Shown here piece after piece: positions 11,295-21,972 of a DNA stretch of 64,000 nucleotides. The stretch is from Amylostereum areolatum (lineage: Eukaryota; Basidiomycota; Agaricomycetes; Russulales; Stereaceae): assembly GCA_012932865.1 (NCBI GenBank), contig SAXG01000002.1, positions 2,170,001 to 2,234,000 of the forward strand, written 5' to 3'. Under the pieces are notes generated by a model. That model searched no databases. It was not told the DNA's origin and saw nothing but the letters and a program-made list of their open reading frames with translations. Position 1 is the first letter of the stretch, and every line of letters begins with the position of its first letter. The translations under genes and the position numbers were made by a program.

Positions 11295-12425
11295 ATGGCA
11301 TCAACCGCCTATGTCGGAAAGCCGGGTCGCGGGGCATGCACTGAGAGGCGACGCTTCACCGTGCAGGAGGCTTTGGATGAGGGGGCAGAGGTTCTCGGGT
11401 GGAACGGAGAGTGCGTGTTCCCCATTATCCCCGACAATCCACACCTGTAACCACCACGTTATAGCCGAACGCTAGGCATCTATGACCGTACCGGCCGGCT
11501 TTGCGCATTTGGTTTAAGTCAGCCTCAAGGCGATCCGACCTGGAACGAGACCATCACCTCGGGCAGTGACGCCCTCACCACAGCTGGTAGCGCCTGTACA
11601 TATCACTCCGACCAACTCGAACATCGGCGCGGCGATCACCCGTCTCTATCCACAGGGATGTCGTGCGGGAACGGGAACCCTGTACGTATCCGTCCTCTTT
11701 CATACAGCGACGCTCTAACACAAGACTTCGAAGGCAGGGAACCTGCACGCAAGGCAGTCTGGTCAGGTCGCCGTTACTGAATGGTCGGTCACCCAGCGTT
11801 CATCCGCATTTCGGGAAATAACGATCGTATGTCGCGTCGTTCTCTGGTCCTGATTGATTCTCAAGTGGTTATAGAATCTCTTCGTTGGATTGCTCCTCTC
11901 CTCCATCAGCATATCGGCGAATTCGTGGACGACACCATTGCCCACGACCCCAGCCTCAAGAAACCGTTTTCGAATAGCGTGTACCCTGCTTGTACGTTCA
12001 ACTGTGGCACCAACGTTGCAACCTTCATCCACAAGGATAACATGAACATCCCTTACGGGTTGTGCGCCATCACGGCGCTTGGTAACTACGACCACCGTAA
12101 GGGAGGTCACTTGTACCTTCGTGATCTCAAAGTCCTCGTTGAGTTCCCCCCTGGCTCAACGCTCTTCGTCCCTTCAGCAGTCATGGCTCATGGCAACACA
12201 CCAGTTATGCCCGGCGAAACGCGCCAGTCGTTCACGCAATATTGTGCGGGCGGGCTTGTCCGTTGGCGGGACTTTGGTTTTACTACGGAGAAGGCCGCAC
12301 GCAACGGCGGCGCGCTGAAGCTTGGAAGCTTGAAGGCTAAGATTGTAGCTGAGACTGAGGAGCGCATCTGCAAGGCCTTGATCCTACTACCTCAGCGAGC
12401 TGCTCACGCGAAGATAGCTGGGTGA
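11295..12425 (+). CDS. 2OG-Fe(II) dioxygenase-like protein, possibly TET/JBP-related, frame disturbed
   Basis: The final exon (11781-12425) is open and encodes the most conserved part: CTFNCGTNVATFIHKDN, then PYGLCAITALGNYD, KGGHLYL, EFPPGSTLFVPSAV and HGNTPV, with ETRQSFTQYCAGGL after it. The HxD pair (HKD), distal His (HGNTPV) and following Arg suit a double-stranded beta-helix iron dioxygenase. Upstream parts in other frames fit the same family: SAYVGKPGR-like and RRRFTVQEAL (11295-11400), QPQGDPTWNETI (11518-11560) and LEHRRGDHPSLS. The family is multi-copy in Agaricomycetes. The piece near 11766-11800 needs a one-base shift to join the last exon, and the 5' splice phases do not close. 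It is either mis-modelled or recently broken. DNA or RNA base oxidation is an inference from the fold. Confidence 0.6.
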
Positions 12426-12803
12426 CCGTCGTATCATGTTGTATATTCCAGGAGTAATGATTGCTTTCGCCTTTACCTATCCCTTCCAGTATCATGTATC
12501 TCAGATTCTCAAGGCGGGGCGTGCCGCGTGTTCGGTATCGGGGCCGACTTCGGCGACTCCTGCGACGGGAATTTTCGCCGACAGATTTAACCGCGCTGAC
12601 GGCGCCGGATCCTGGTGTACAAATTTCACCGCGGTGAATTCTATCGCGGTCCGGTTTCCCGCAGTTCGTAGCGGTATGTATGCATTTCGTCAGGCTGCCA
12701 AAGGGCGGCGGCTAACTGCATTGGAGCGGGCGCAAACGTGTACTTAACCCCCCCCCCTCATCCTCTCCGTCCTTCTGCATGAGACGGGGCAAGAAGTGAA
12801 CAA
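12426..12803. other. Spacer with a small palindrome
   Basis: No gene seen. AATTTCACCGCGGTGAATT at about 12624 is a near-perfect palindrome, and a run of nine or more C lies near 12750. Confidence 0.35.
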
Positions 12804-13720
12804 TCAGGCCTCTGGCCTCAGGTTGGCAGCCTCCGAATCCGCGATCTTATGCCCGCGTCTGAGCTCGATCATCCAAATCGCCTCCTCCAGGCTCCTCCTC
12901 CAAACCCTCACGAAGGTCCTCCAGCTGTCCGTACGCATGACATCGATGTCGTGCTTCAGGCCATTGCCGCCCAGCTTGAATACGATCTCCGCCCGCATCG
13001 CCGACATCTACTGTCGTGATGAACTTCGGACAGCACCGAGCGTGCCGCGCGCGGTTTTCAAGGGAAGTAGCGCTGATTCTCGAGCTTCTCAAGGCACACC
13101 GCCGCATCCTGAATTGGGCGTAAGATTTTCAATGCAAATGCCGTCGGCGCCATTGCCTCCGTATGGGAAATGTGGGGCCAAAAAACTAGCCCGAGGACGG
13201 GGCGGGGCATGGCGAAGTAGAGAGGAGGTAGTAGACTGTAGCAAGCAGCCAGGACGACTACGGAGTGACCTTGATTGGCGTCCGTGCGCTCTTTCTCTCC
13301 CAAAATTTCATCTACTGCCGCCATCCTCGACGACCTTCGTGATTTACGATGGGAACCAATGTCGTCCAAACGGCTGACGTGATCGAGGGGCGCAATCGCT
13401 GCTGTCAAAACGGCGGACGTCGAGACGCAGTGCGCATAGTATGTAAATGAGTCTTTGATTATATTCAAGGCTTGAATAAGCCTTGACCAGAGACGAAGGC
13501 GTTTCTATGCCGGTGGTTGGCCTCGCAAATAGGGACGGCGCGGCGATGGGGATTGTGGCGATTCGCTTTCGCAAGGCCGTTCTTCTGCCATTATCAGGAG
13601 CTGACATTTTTGAGAATACTGACCGGAAAAGACAGCATTTGGAGAGAAGAAGACGGAAGAATTCTAGTCAGAGGCCAGGATGGGGATTCACAACGCATAG
13701 AAAACTGTATTGGTAGCTGT
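12804..13720. pseudogene. Scrambled partial copy of the divergent gene pair found at 49.7-51.8 kb
   Basis: Minus-strand 13007-12804 encodes AMRAEIVFKLGGNGLKHD, identical to part of the gene ending at 51830. Segment 13340-13480 matches plus-strand 50100-50400 (GACGTGATCGAGGGGC, then GAGTCTTTGAT). Plus-strand 13500-13640 encodes GLANRDGAA and LSGADIFENTD, matching the minus-strand partner gene but inverted, and 13200-13250 is also inverted. The pieces are therefore rearranged relative to the intact pair, and none could make a full protein. Confidence 0.65.
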
Positions 13721-14822
13721 TAGACATTAGAAACTGGTGGGTCCGCGGCGGGCTTCCTCCAAGTATCGCAAGCTCGATTCTCTGATTACCGCACGCACGT
13801 AATGAACAACGAGTATACGGTTTCGTACAACGGTCACTATACAAGGTTTGATGCAACTCGAAAAGCACCGCCCCTGGCGGCCTTCAACCTTGCTCGTTCG
13901 CAGTTGTTCACGCAGGAGGTATTCTCGGTGTCAAGAAGCCATATTGGCTATGGATCCAGGATAGAGCTGACTTGCGAAAGAGCGAGAGAAGTGTCGTGTT
14001 GAACGCGACAAGAAGCTAGAGGTAAAGTACAGTGTAAATTAATAGTGTTCGCAAGGACTCGGAGTTCTTTTCAGTCTGAGTTATCGCGGCGAACAAGGAT
14101 CGGTTCACGATGCAGGCACAGTCGGATCGGTTCATCAGAAGTCGGTGAAGCGTTACTACAATTATTTGATGACGCGGCCGCAGGGATGGACCGGGCCAGT
14201 GCCCGCACCGCTTGTCTTCTCCCTTCAAGCTTCATCACCCGTCCCCCCCCTCTTCTCCTTCCGATCTTCTCACAATGTCAAAAAACCTGTCAAACAGGTT
14301 TGTGTCTTTAGCAAGCTGATACGGCACAGAAATTTACTCGACGGTACCGTATTTCACACTTACTAGCTTTCCTCACGACTCATTGTAGAATCAAGCTTAG
14401 TGTCGTCGTAACTCGCATACTTCTTGGCACCGCACGGGCGTAGCGGGTGCATCTCCGTCTGGAACAGTCGACAATTGGCTTTATGTGTGCTTTCGCTTAC
14501 CGCGGATAAGCATTTTGACATCCTATTTTACAATCTCGAGAGGCTCACCCGCGAGACGCGAATGCTTGCCAAGTCCAAACCAGAAGCTTCCCTCGACCAA
14601 AAATATCCCCGAGCGAGCCCATTCGTTGCCCACTTTGGCGTAGCGGAGCACGGCTGGTTCCGATCCGAGCTCAATCTGTCTCAGAGAATGACGCTGACTT
14701 GTGGGTTCTGTTCGTTTGAATTGAAATTGTCTGACAATTTGACAGTCTCCCAAGTGTTCTCGAATGGCGCGCGCCGAACTTATCTCTGTGAGCCTCAGGA
14801 AGAAATGGCGGAGATCATGAAG
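13721..14822. other. No convincing gene
   Basis: One frame is open from 14424 into the next gene, but its first 167 codons match no known protein and a TATA box lies inside it. It is best read as the promoter and upstream sequence of the alpha-kinase gene. Confidence 0.35.
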
Positions 14823-14829
14823 TATAAAA
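14823..14829 (+). promoter_or_regulatory. TATA box of the alpha-kinase gene
   Basis: TATAAAA lies 96 bp upstream of the chosen ATG at 14925, a normal spacing for a fungal core promoter. It supports the downstream start over the longer open frame. Confidence 0.5.
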
Positions 14830-14924
14830 GCAGGGGTTCGTTTGGTGAGCCCTACACAACGTTCGCAGCATCGCAGTCCATCCTTCTTGATTACTTGCTC
14901 AATATTCATCAGCTTCTCCCAGCC

Positions 14925-17841
14925 ATGGATTTCACTCCGAAACAACCCGCCCCAGAGGTTCGCGCCTGCGACCGTTGCGACGCCGAAGCCGGCCCCGAGG
15001 TTCCCTTCACATTCTTCAACGGAGTCGAAGGCCAAAGTGGACGTCGGGTGTGCCCCAGATGTGCGGAGCATTACAGAGAACGTCAAGATCGGGAGCGCCA
15101 AAGCGGCGTAGGGACCGTCAGTGGGCGCATTGGTAGGATGTTATCGTCGCTTTACGCATGAACCCCCATTCACGGTAACTCACTTGATGCAGCGTTCACA
15201 GCGGTCTCCAGCGAACCAACTGGAGCAGAACTGTACGGGGGAGTTCTTGCAGCTCAAAGAGGCGGTACGTTACTCTAGCCCCATCCGGTTTACCTTGTCC
15301 TAATACTCTTTCAATAGGCCCTTCGTTGCCTAGTCAGCGTTTCTCGTCGACGAGCTTGAGTGGTTTACCGCCAGGTGTACCTATGGGACCACCCTCCGCC
15401 CTTCCGGCTGGCTTTCGTAACGTTTCTTCGTCACATTACGGTCAGCTGTCGCCTAGAAGCCGCATCTCGAGTTCTGTGCCTTCCGGATACAACGCCAACC
15501 ATGTGGTATACAAAAATTATAGAGAGCAAATGGCCGCCGCCGCCGCCAGTCAGCAACCCCGGGTCATGATCAGTGTCGCGCTACACCGTCTCAAGGGGGA
15601 GGGGATTGGGGGTTCCAGTCTTGTCGGCGTGCGTGTTCTTTTATTTTAAAAAAAATGACGCGATTCTTTGCCAACCCTCTCCCCGCAGAATATTGAACGA
15701 GATATAAAGGTTCCGTTGCATATTTCAGCCCACGATCTCCACCAGGTCGTCGTAGAGACAATTCTCCCCGACTGGAACGTCTGGGCGATGCACTTTCCAT
15801 TCGATATCCGCACACTTTCGCTGTTCAAGCTGCCGCGTCTTCTATTGCACCCCGATCCTATGCAGGATCCTGGGCGACCGGTTCTTGAGGAATTCTTCCT
15901 GAAGATGAGAGGCAAGGGTCCAGTCGCGCAGCTTAACACGTCGGCCAAAGTGAAGGTCTTGCTGATAATGACCTTCGAGGCTCACGATGAGATTCAGGTT
16001 TGGAGAGAGAACAAACTTCATGTCAGTGCTGTTCTTTCGCCATCTTTTGATACCCGGCCTAATTGTCATATTATCTCTCTTCGGTTTCGTACTAGATGGC
16101 GTCGATAGCGGCGACCGACCCTGCGGAAGACGAAGTCGCATCCTCAGCCGTGGACCATGTTATGGATCAGGTTGGATTTTTTTATTTGGCTCTCTTGTAA
16201 TGTTTCACTCACGCGCACCGCTTCAGGTCATGGAGAAAATAGTCAGCTCGTCCAATGGCAAGCGGCGTCGGACGGCCTCGACGGTCGAAAAGCCATATTT
16301 GCAGGGTCCAAGCAAGTCCAGGTCCTCTACCAGAGCTCTGTCAAACGTGAACTCTGCATTTACTTAATTATGTCCGTTGACTGATCGTGACGACGGTAGG
16401 GACTTTTCGGAGAGGAAGCAGGGAACGTTGTATCTGACACCCAAGTATCAACCCGTCGTCGGAATGTTGTCGAAACCACGGCGAAGGTTTGTGACCCGTG
16501 TTCCCTTCGATCCTAGCTACTGAAACCGCGGGATTCACAGGCCTCCCATTCCGATGCGGACAAATCTCTCAAAACGTCAGTGTTGCTCGATATAAATCAA
16601 CTGAGAGCGTCACTCGGCGTTCAGAATGAAGTTCGGCTGCGCGCGGAAAATCTTCGTGAGTCGATTCAGTAGCAGTAGAAATCCCTTCCGTTAATCAGGT
16701 GCAAAATAGTCGACCAATTGGCCACCACGGCGAGGCTGCTCCCTTTGCGGGCTGCGCCTTTTGAAGAGGTCGTCCAATCATCCCATCCGTTTCAGACCGA
16801 GGATTTCGACTCCACCAGGCTTGTTACGCTCGTCGTTGAGAGCCACAGATCGACTCATGATATGTCAATGGGTCGCTTCAAAACCTGCCATGCTGCCGAG
16901 GTCACTTTGGCATCCAACTCCTCCGCACTTGACCTTCCTCCCATTCTTACGTGCAGCTCTATCGTCGCCAAGCGTCTTTACTGGCGTGACGAAAAGGCCA
17001 CAGCAAGCGGCGACTTCCAACCCAGGCCGAAGCGTCAGCGCTATGCTGTTAAGGACGACCTAGAGCTCATGCTCACCGAGGCCAACTGTTTATTCTGGGG
17101 AGCAGGTTTGATGTCCCACCTCTATAACAATCTGGACCGTATCGTCAAAGAGAAGAAGGCTCTGGGCGAGGACATCATACGCTTTCCCAGGCTTCGCTTC
17201 GTGAAGGCAGGACTGGCTATAACACAAACAGGCCCCGTTTACTTGCTGGAGGAGAAGATAGAGGGCGAGTTTGTAAAGTATATTGGTAACGGCGATGCCA
17301 AGCCAAGCCCCGGTATTTCCAAGGCCGAGGCCTACATCGCAGAGTTCCTCTGCTTCGCGCAACATTTCCAGTATGAAGACACCGGTCGGACCGTGTATCT
17401 GTCCGATTTCCAAGGTGTGTGTCTATTTACTTACGATCTCTTTCTCTAGAGGACTTATACCAGCTCGCCCCTTGCACAGGTTCCGGTCCTCTCCTCACGG
17501 ACTGCCAAGTTATGACGGGAGAGTACGTCCGTCCTACGTCCTACGCCATCTCAATTCAAGGTCTGACATCATCGTTTATTCTTCACACCAGAGAATACGC
17601 AGACAAATTTGCGGAAGGGAACTACACGCCCGCGTTCAACATGTTTGAGTCCCAGCATGAATGCAACGCGTTCTGCAATTTCTTTAGCCTGCTGCCTTAT
17701 CACAGTACTGGCGCCGTTCATATGCCAGAAGGCTTGGCGCAATCTGCGGCGCGCGCCCGACTGACGAGCCACGGCACGGTGCCGTCGGTGTCAGTTCAAG
17801 CATCGAACTCGCTGCACGATCAAAGCGTGGGTCGAAAGTGA
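14925..17841 (+). CDS. Alpha-type protein kinase with N-terminal Cys cluster
   Basis: About ten exons with short introns can be followed: for example donors near 15119 and 15628 and acceptors near 15318 and 15688. The protein starts MDFTPKQPAPEVRACDRC, with a CxxC...CxxCxxHY cluster (residues about 14-50) that could bind zinc. The middle is linker and conserved sequence (VPLHISAHDLHQVV, VLLIMTFEAHDEIQVW). The C-terminal kinase domain shows VYLLEEKIEGEFVKYIGN, then FQGSGPLLTDCQVM across an intron, and FNMFESQHECNAFCNFF, matching the zinc-containing end of the atypical alpha-kinase fold. Alpha-kinases phosphorylate Ser/Thr and are multi-copy in Agaricomycetes; the substrate is unknown. Stop TGA at 17839. 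I saw no frame break in the kinase domain, though some small exons are tentative. Confidence 0.75.
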
Positions 17842-19244
17842 GGGTGAGTAACATGTTTACTTGGTGCTCGCTCGATAGTGCTAATCTTGGTTTACCAGCC
17901 TCAAGCTGCCTATTCGACCGTTTACTGGCCCCCCCTCTTCGAACGTTTATTTGTATATATACAGGAGTGCACCCGTGTTGGCGCGGGCCTTATAGAACGA
18001 CTTTATCTCCTGTTTGAAGTCTGGCTACGAGAGATTACTTGCATCTATTGTGAATCGGCGGGACGACAGCAACGTGCTATCGCACCTTGGGCCACACTCG
18101 CTTGAATGGTTATGGCGCCGTGCAACTCACTCCCACGGGGCGGCGGCCAGATGGATGGCACTTGCAGCTGTTGAAACTTGATAAAATGTAACCTGCTTTT
18201 CTCGAATCTCGTTGTCACTTTGCGCGTACTAGGCGGCCGTATTACCGTGCAAGGAACGAGCTGGGTTTCTCGGAACATGAAGTTTCCGTCCCAGTCCACT
18301 ATGTAACGACAGATCGGACCAGAAAGAGACGTGTCGTATGATCGGTAAGTATATCGAGTACGACTTCGTGTCGTAAGCGACGTATCGAAGACTGGGAAGT
18401 ACGCACCCGCTTTCCTTTCACCATCATTGTCCGCTCCCTCAATGCTGAATACCACCCATTTATCTACTCTATCTCACTCCGCTTTATTCTCCTAGGCTTG
18501 GTCGTATAAACATTCGTTTATTCTTTCTCCCGGGACCCCCCTTCTTTCCAGCCAACGGCGAGTTCTTCATCGCGTTCAGTCGACGATACTGACCCCCTCA
18601 CGAAGCATAGAGGGTGTGTATCTTTTCTCTTCGTCGTCGACGTCCTCGTGTTCCCCACTGCCCACCGTCCGCCGTTGGCCTCATCACTTGCCCTTCCACC
18701 AGGTCTGATGTTGCCGGTTACCTCGATCAAAGTTAACGCCTCGAGAACTTCAGTCGGCGACTATAGCATCTTGAAAACCCATGTTCGACACCGACAACGT
18801 CCAAGTCGAAACGGGAGTTTAAGAAAGTCTTGAAGGAACATGGACGAGAAAGGTATGCTGCCGCCCGCGCACTGCAACCCTTGATCTTGGTCTCATTTCC
18901 CCCCTTTCCCTCCTCCTCACCCGTCGCCTTCAGGAGTGTCGTGAAGCACTCGGCTTCCGTCATCACCACTCCACCTACATATTCCGTCAACGCGCCGCCG
19001 AGAAGGTGCGCATGTGCGAGGCCAACCACTACACTTGCCACAGTCCCTCTGCTCCACCCCCACTGGCCTCACTGTCGACAAACCTGAATTCAAACCTTCA
19101 GCGTAGTTCAAAGATACCATCAGCCGAAGAAGCCGATTCACCACTCCGCTGCCAAGTCTGCGACCTTACGCCACCCCGTCACGACTCACCGACGGCGCCA
19201 AGGAACCCCCCCCCCCCCCCCCTTTCACGCAACACGGCCGCAAG
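17842..19244. other. Gene-poor region with a repeated coding fragment
   Basis: No complete gene. The stretch at 19060-19200 encodes a degraded TVDKPEFKPSA, then FKDTISRR, related to TVDKLDFKPSAEFKDTINRR at 30820-30890. The rest, including 18045-18640, shows nothing I recognise. Confidence 0.35.
19206..19222 (+). repeat. Poly-C tract of 17 bases
   Basis: Seventeen consecutive C just upstream of the HSP70 relic; the length may be unreliable in the assembly. Confidence 0.6.
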
Positions 19245-20200
19245 GTATCCATCGCCACCGAATCGACTTAGATACCACCTACTCGTGGGTGGATTCTTCT
19301 TCGTACGATGATCTTTGTAGCCAACTGTTCTCGTGGTAGATGTCTCAATGGCTTGCAAACTACCGGATCGAGATCATCGCCAATGACCAGGGTAACCGCA
19401 TCACGCCGTCCTACATGTCCTTCTTTTTCGATAGCGAGCATCTCATCGGTGACGCCGCGAAGAACCAGGTCGTGATGAGCTATCATAATACGTGAGTTTT
19501 ATCCTTTCCTGTCCGCCGATTTGTCTCTCAGTATCTTCGACGTGAAACGTCCCATCGGTCGCAAGTTCGAGGATGCCGGCGTCCAGTCCAAATCTCAAGC
19601 ACTTCCCTTTCAAGGTCGTAGACAAGAGTGGAAAGCCAATCATCTCTATCACATGTCGTGGTAAGGAGAAAGGATCAGTACGCGACCTTGTACGTCGTAT
19701 GGTCTTTCCTTAACGTTATAACGCCTTATTGTTAGTCCCCCGAAGAAATCTCCTCCGTGGTTCTGATCAAGATGGAGGAGACCGCCGAGTCGCACCTCGT
19801 CACCACCATCGATAACACCGTTGTCACTTCCCCGTGTACTCCAGCGACCTCCAACGCCAGGCCCCAGAGGATGCCGGCACGGTCGATGGTTCCGTATCAT
19901 CAACGATTCTACAGCAGCGGCCATGGTGTAGGGTCTCGACAAGAAGGTCGCGGGTGCGCGCAACGTGCTCATCTTCAAATTTGGCGGAGAAACTTTCGAT
20001 GTTTCCCTCCTGACGATCGAGGGCATCTTCGAGGTCAAGGCTGCCGCCGACGACATCCGTCTTGGTGGTGAGGACTTCGGTGCTCAGTCCAAAGGTCTTT
20101 CACACCGTCGAGGTAATCCCTTTACGGCGAGCACGGCGCGCCATCTTCTTACGCACTTTTTCCAGCCGTACGACGCCACGCCGTCCGTTCACTAGCTGGT
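19245..20200 (+). pseudogene. HSP70 chaperone pseudogene (N-terminal ATPase domain)
   Basis: In shifting frames the plus strand encodes HSP70 blocks in order: RIDLDTTYSWV (19261), [98 protein letters not shown] and [11 protein letters not shown]. These are the phosphate-1, connecting and ADP-binding parts of the ATPase domain. Several frameshifts and losses separate them and the substrate-binding half is absent, so no chaperone can be made. Some former introns are still visible, so the copy arose from genomic DNA rather than from a retrotransposed mRNA. Confidence 0.85.
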
Positions 20201-21263
20201 CGAGGACTCAACAAGACCTTCTGCATTGACAACAAGGCTCTTTACGACTCCCATCACCGCACAGTCCAGAACATAAGATTTTGAGCCCCAATGGGCCACG
20301 TAGCCATGTGGCCCAGTTTTGGCGACGACTACGTAACCAAATCTCTTTTTCTCAAAAGACTATGTAGCCAGAAAAGTTGTTTTGTCAAATGTTGTGAGAT
20401 TGTCCAAAACAGATTCAGAAAAACACCGTGGTCTTTTCTCGTTCTTTCCTCCAAAGTCATCATGGCCTCGTAGCCATTGACATGTGTATAACATCCTCGG
20501 GTCGTCGACGTCCCCACCGTATTCTACCCCTTATCCATGCCCAACAACTCTGTTACTCTCCCGTCACTTCTACTCTTCTTCCGCATCATCGCTCATCTCA
20601 AGGACCGTCTATCTTGGCACTTTTCGCCTCGCGCTATTGGACCGCCTCCTTCACTATCCACCGACGTCACCAACTTTTTAGCCTCCGCACTTGGTGTCTC
20701 ATCCGCATCCATTGACATGCTGTGGTCACTCCTTCGGGATATGGCTTGGTCTTACACACCTGAAGATTGCGGCCAGGCGTCAACATACGGAGATTTCATG
20801 CTGCATGGTGTCCCCCTTAACATTGGTGCGTCTCATCCGTTATCCCTACGAGATGTCCAGGATTCTTCAGTCTACATCCTCCAACTCGATTCTGTCTCGA
20901 CCCGAAGTGCATGTACGTCCAATCGACGCATGCGGGCGAGCAACAAATTCTTCCACACCCGATTTCCACCCAAGTCGTAGAGAGCATGGACCGGTTCCTG
21001 CCGATTCCTTCCCTTTGAACTGCCGAAGTGTGTCGTCTTTGCTCATGTTTCATCTATCGCTCATTTATCTGCAGGATGCGGGACACGGTACCGTGTCCAG
21101 TACTACGCACACGAGCACGAGACGGAGAGTTTCCGGACGTACTATCCCGGTGTCCCTCCGGCCATGCACGTTACGACCTACGCATATATCGAATCTTCAC
21201 TATATGAATGATTCACAAATTCCATGGTCTGCGCTTGAAATGTGATATATATTCCTCTAGTTT

Positions 21264-21814
21264 GAGGGCTTCGACTGTGGAAAGAAATTGTTCGGAACAT
21301 CATGTTCGGAACACTCGGCGACCGGATCCGGTGTCCTGTGTGACACCATGTAACATACACAACCTCATTGTTTGAATTTCCCTAACTCATGGCAGGGTGG
21401 CTTATGTAGGCAAAGTACTTCATCAGTCTCCCTTATGTATGTTCTATTCTAAATACACGACATTTTCGCTTCAAAGTCATCTAGAGTAAAGGTAGGGCTG
21501 AGAATTTATAACTGAAGGCTGTCACACTGTCAATATTGACTTTGGCATCTCTACAGAGTCACAGAAATCTGGCAAAAAGCGGTGTAGTATTCTGAGTGAG
21601 AGACACCTGAGTCCTGCACTAATAATACCCAACTGCAGATACCAGAGGAAGAGGGGATTCCGAGGGATGCCATCACGGTAGCCAGGACTGGTTGGACAGC
21701 GGGGTCACTGTTAGTGACCCAAGTGTTACCGTGACATGTTCGGGAGGACACTCGAAAATGTTCGCGAACGTCGGAACCCGTTCGGAACAAAATCTTTCCA
21801 GTGTCGATGTTTTG
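21264..21814 (+). mobile_element. hAT-like MITE, copy 1 (551 bp, 8 bp target duplication)
   Basis: It is flanked by the direct repeat TCTAGTTT (21256-21263 and 21815-21822), an 8 bp target duplication typical of hAT elements. The ends are imperfect inverted repeats of about 30 bp (GAGGGCTTCGACTGTGG at the left). It has no transposase and needs one in trans. A nearly identical copy lies at 52603-53154, which argues for recent movement. It sits just after the IESSLYE codons of the CxC5-like gene, probably inside an intron. Confidence 0.85.
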
Positions 21815-21972
21815 TCTAGTTTGAACATTTCTTCATTTTTGTTTCAGGGTATCGGCAACGAACAACGCTCGCATCTCCACCCTCGAGCACCGTGTTGCGG
21901 AAATTCGTTTCCCCTCGCACTGGCCAATTATCCCCACCCTCACGACTGTCGTCTGGGACGCATTCCTGTTCT

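Noticed and set aside
14424..14924. Open frame running into the alpha-kinase start
   Set aside because: No known motif, and a TATAAAA box lies inside it 96 bp before a better ATG.
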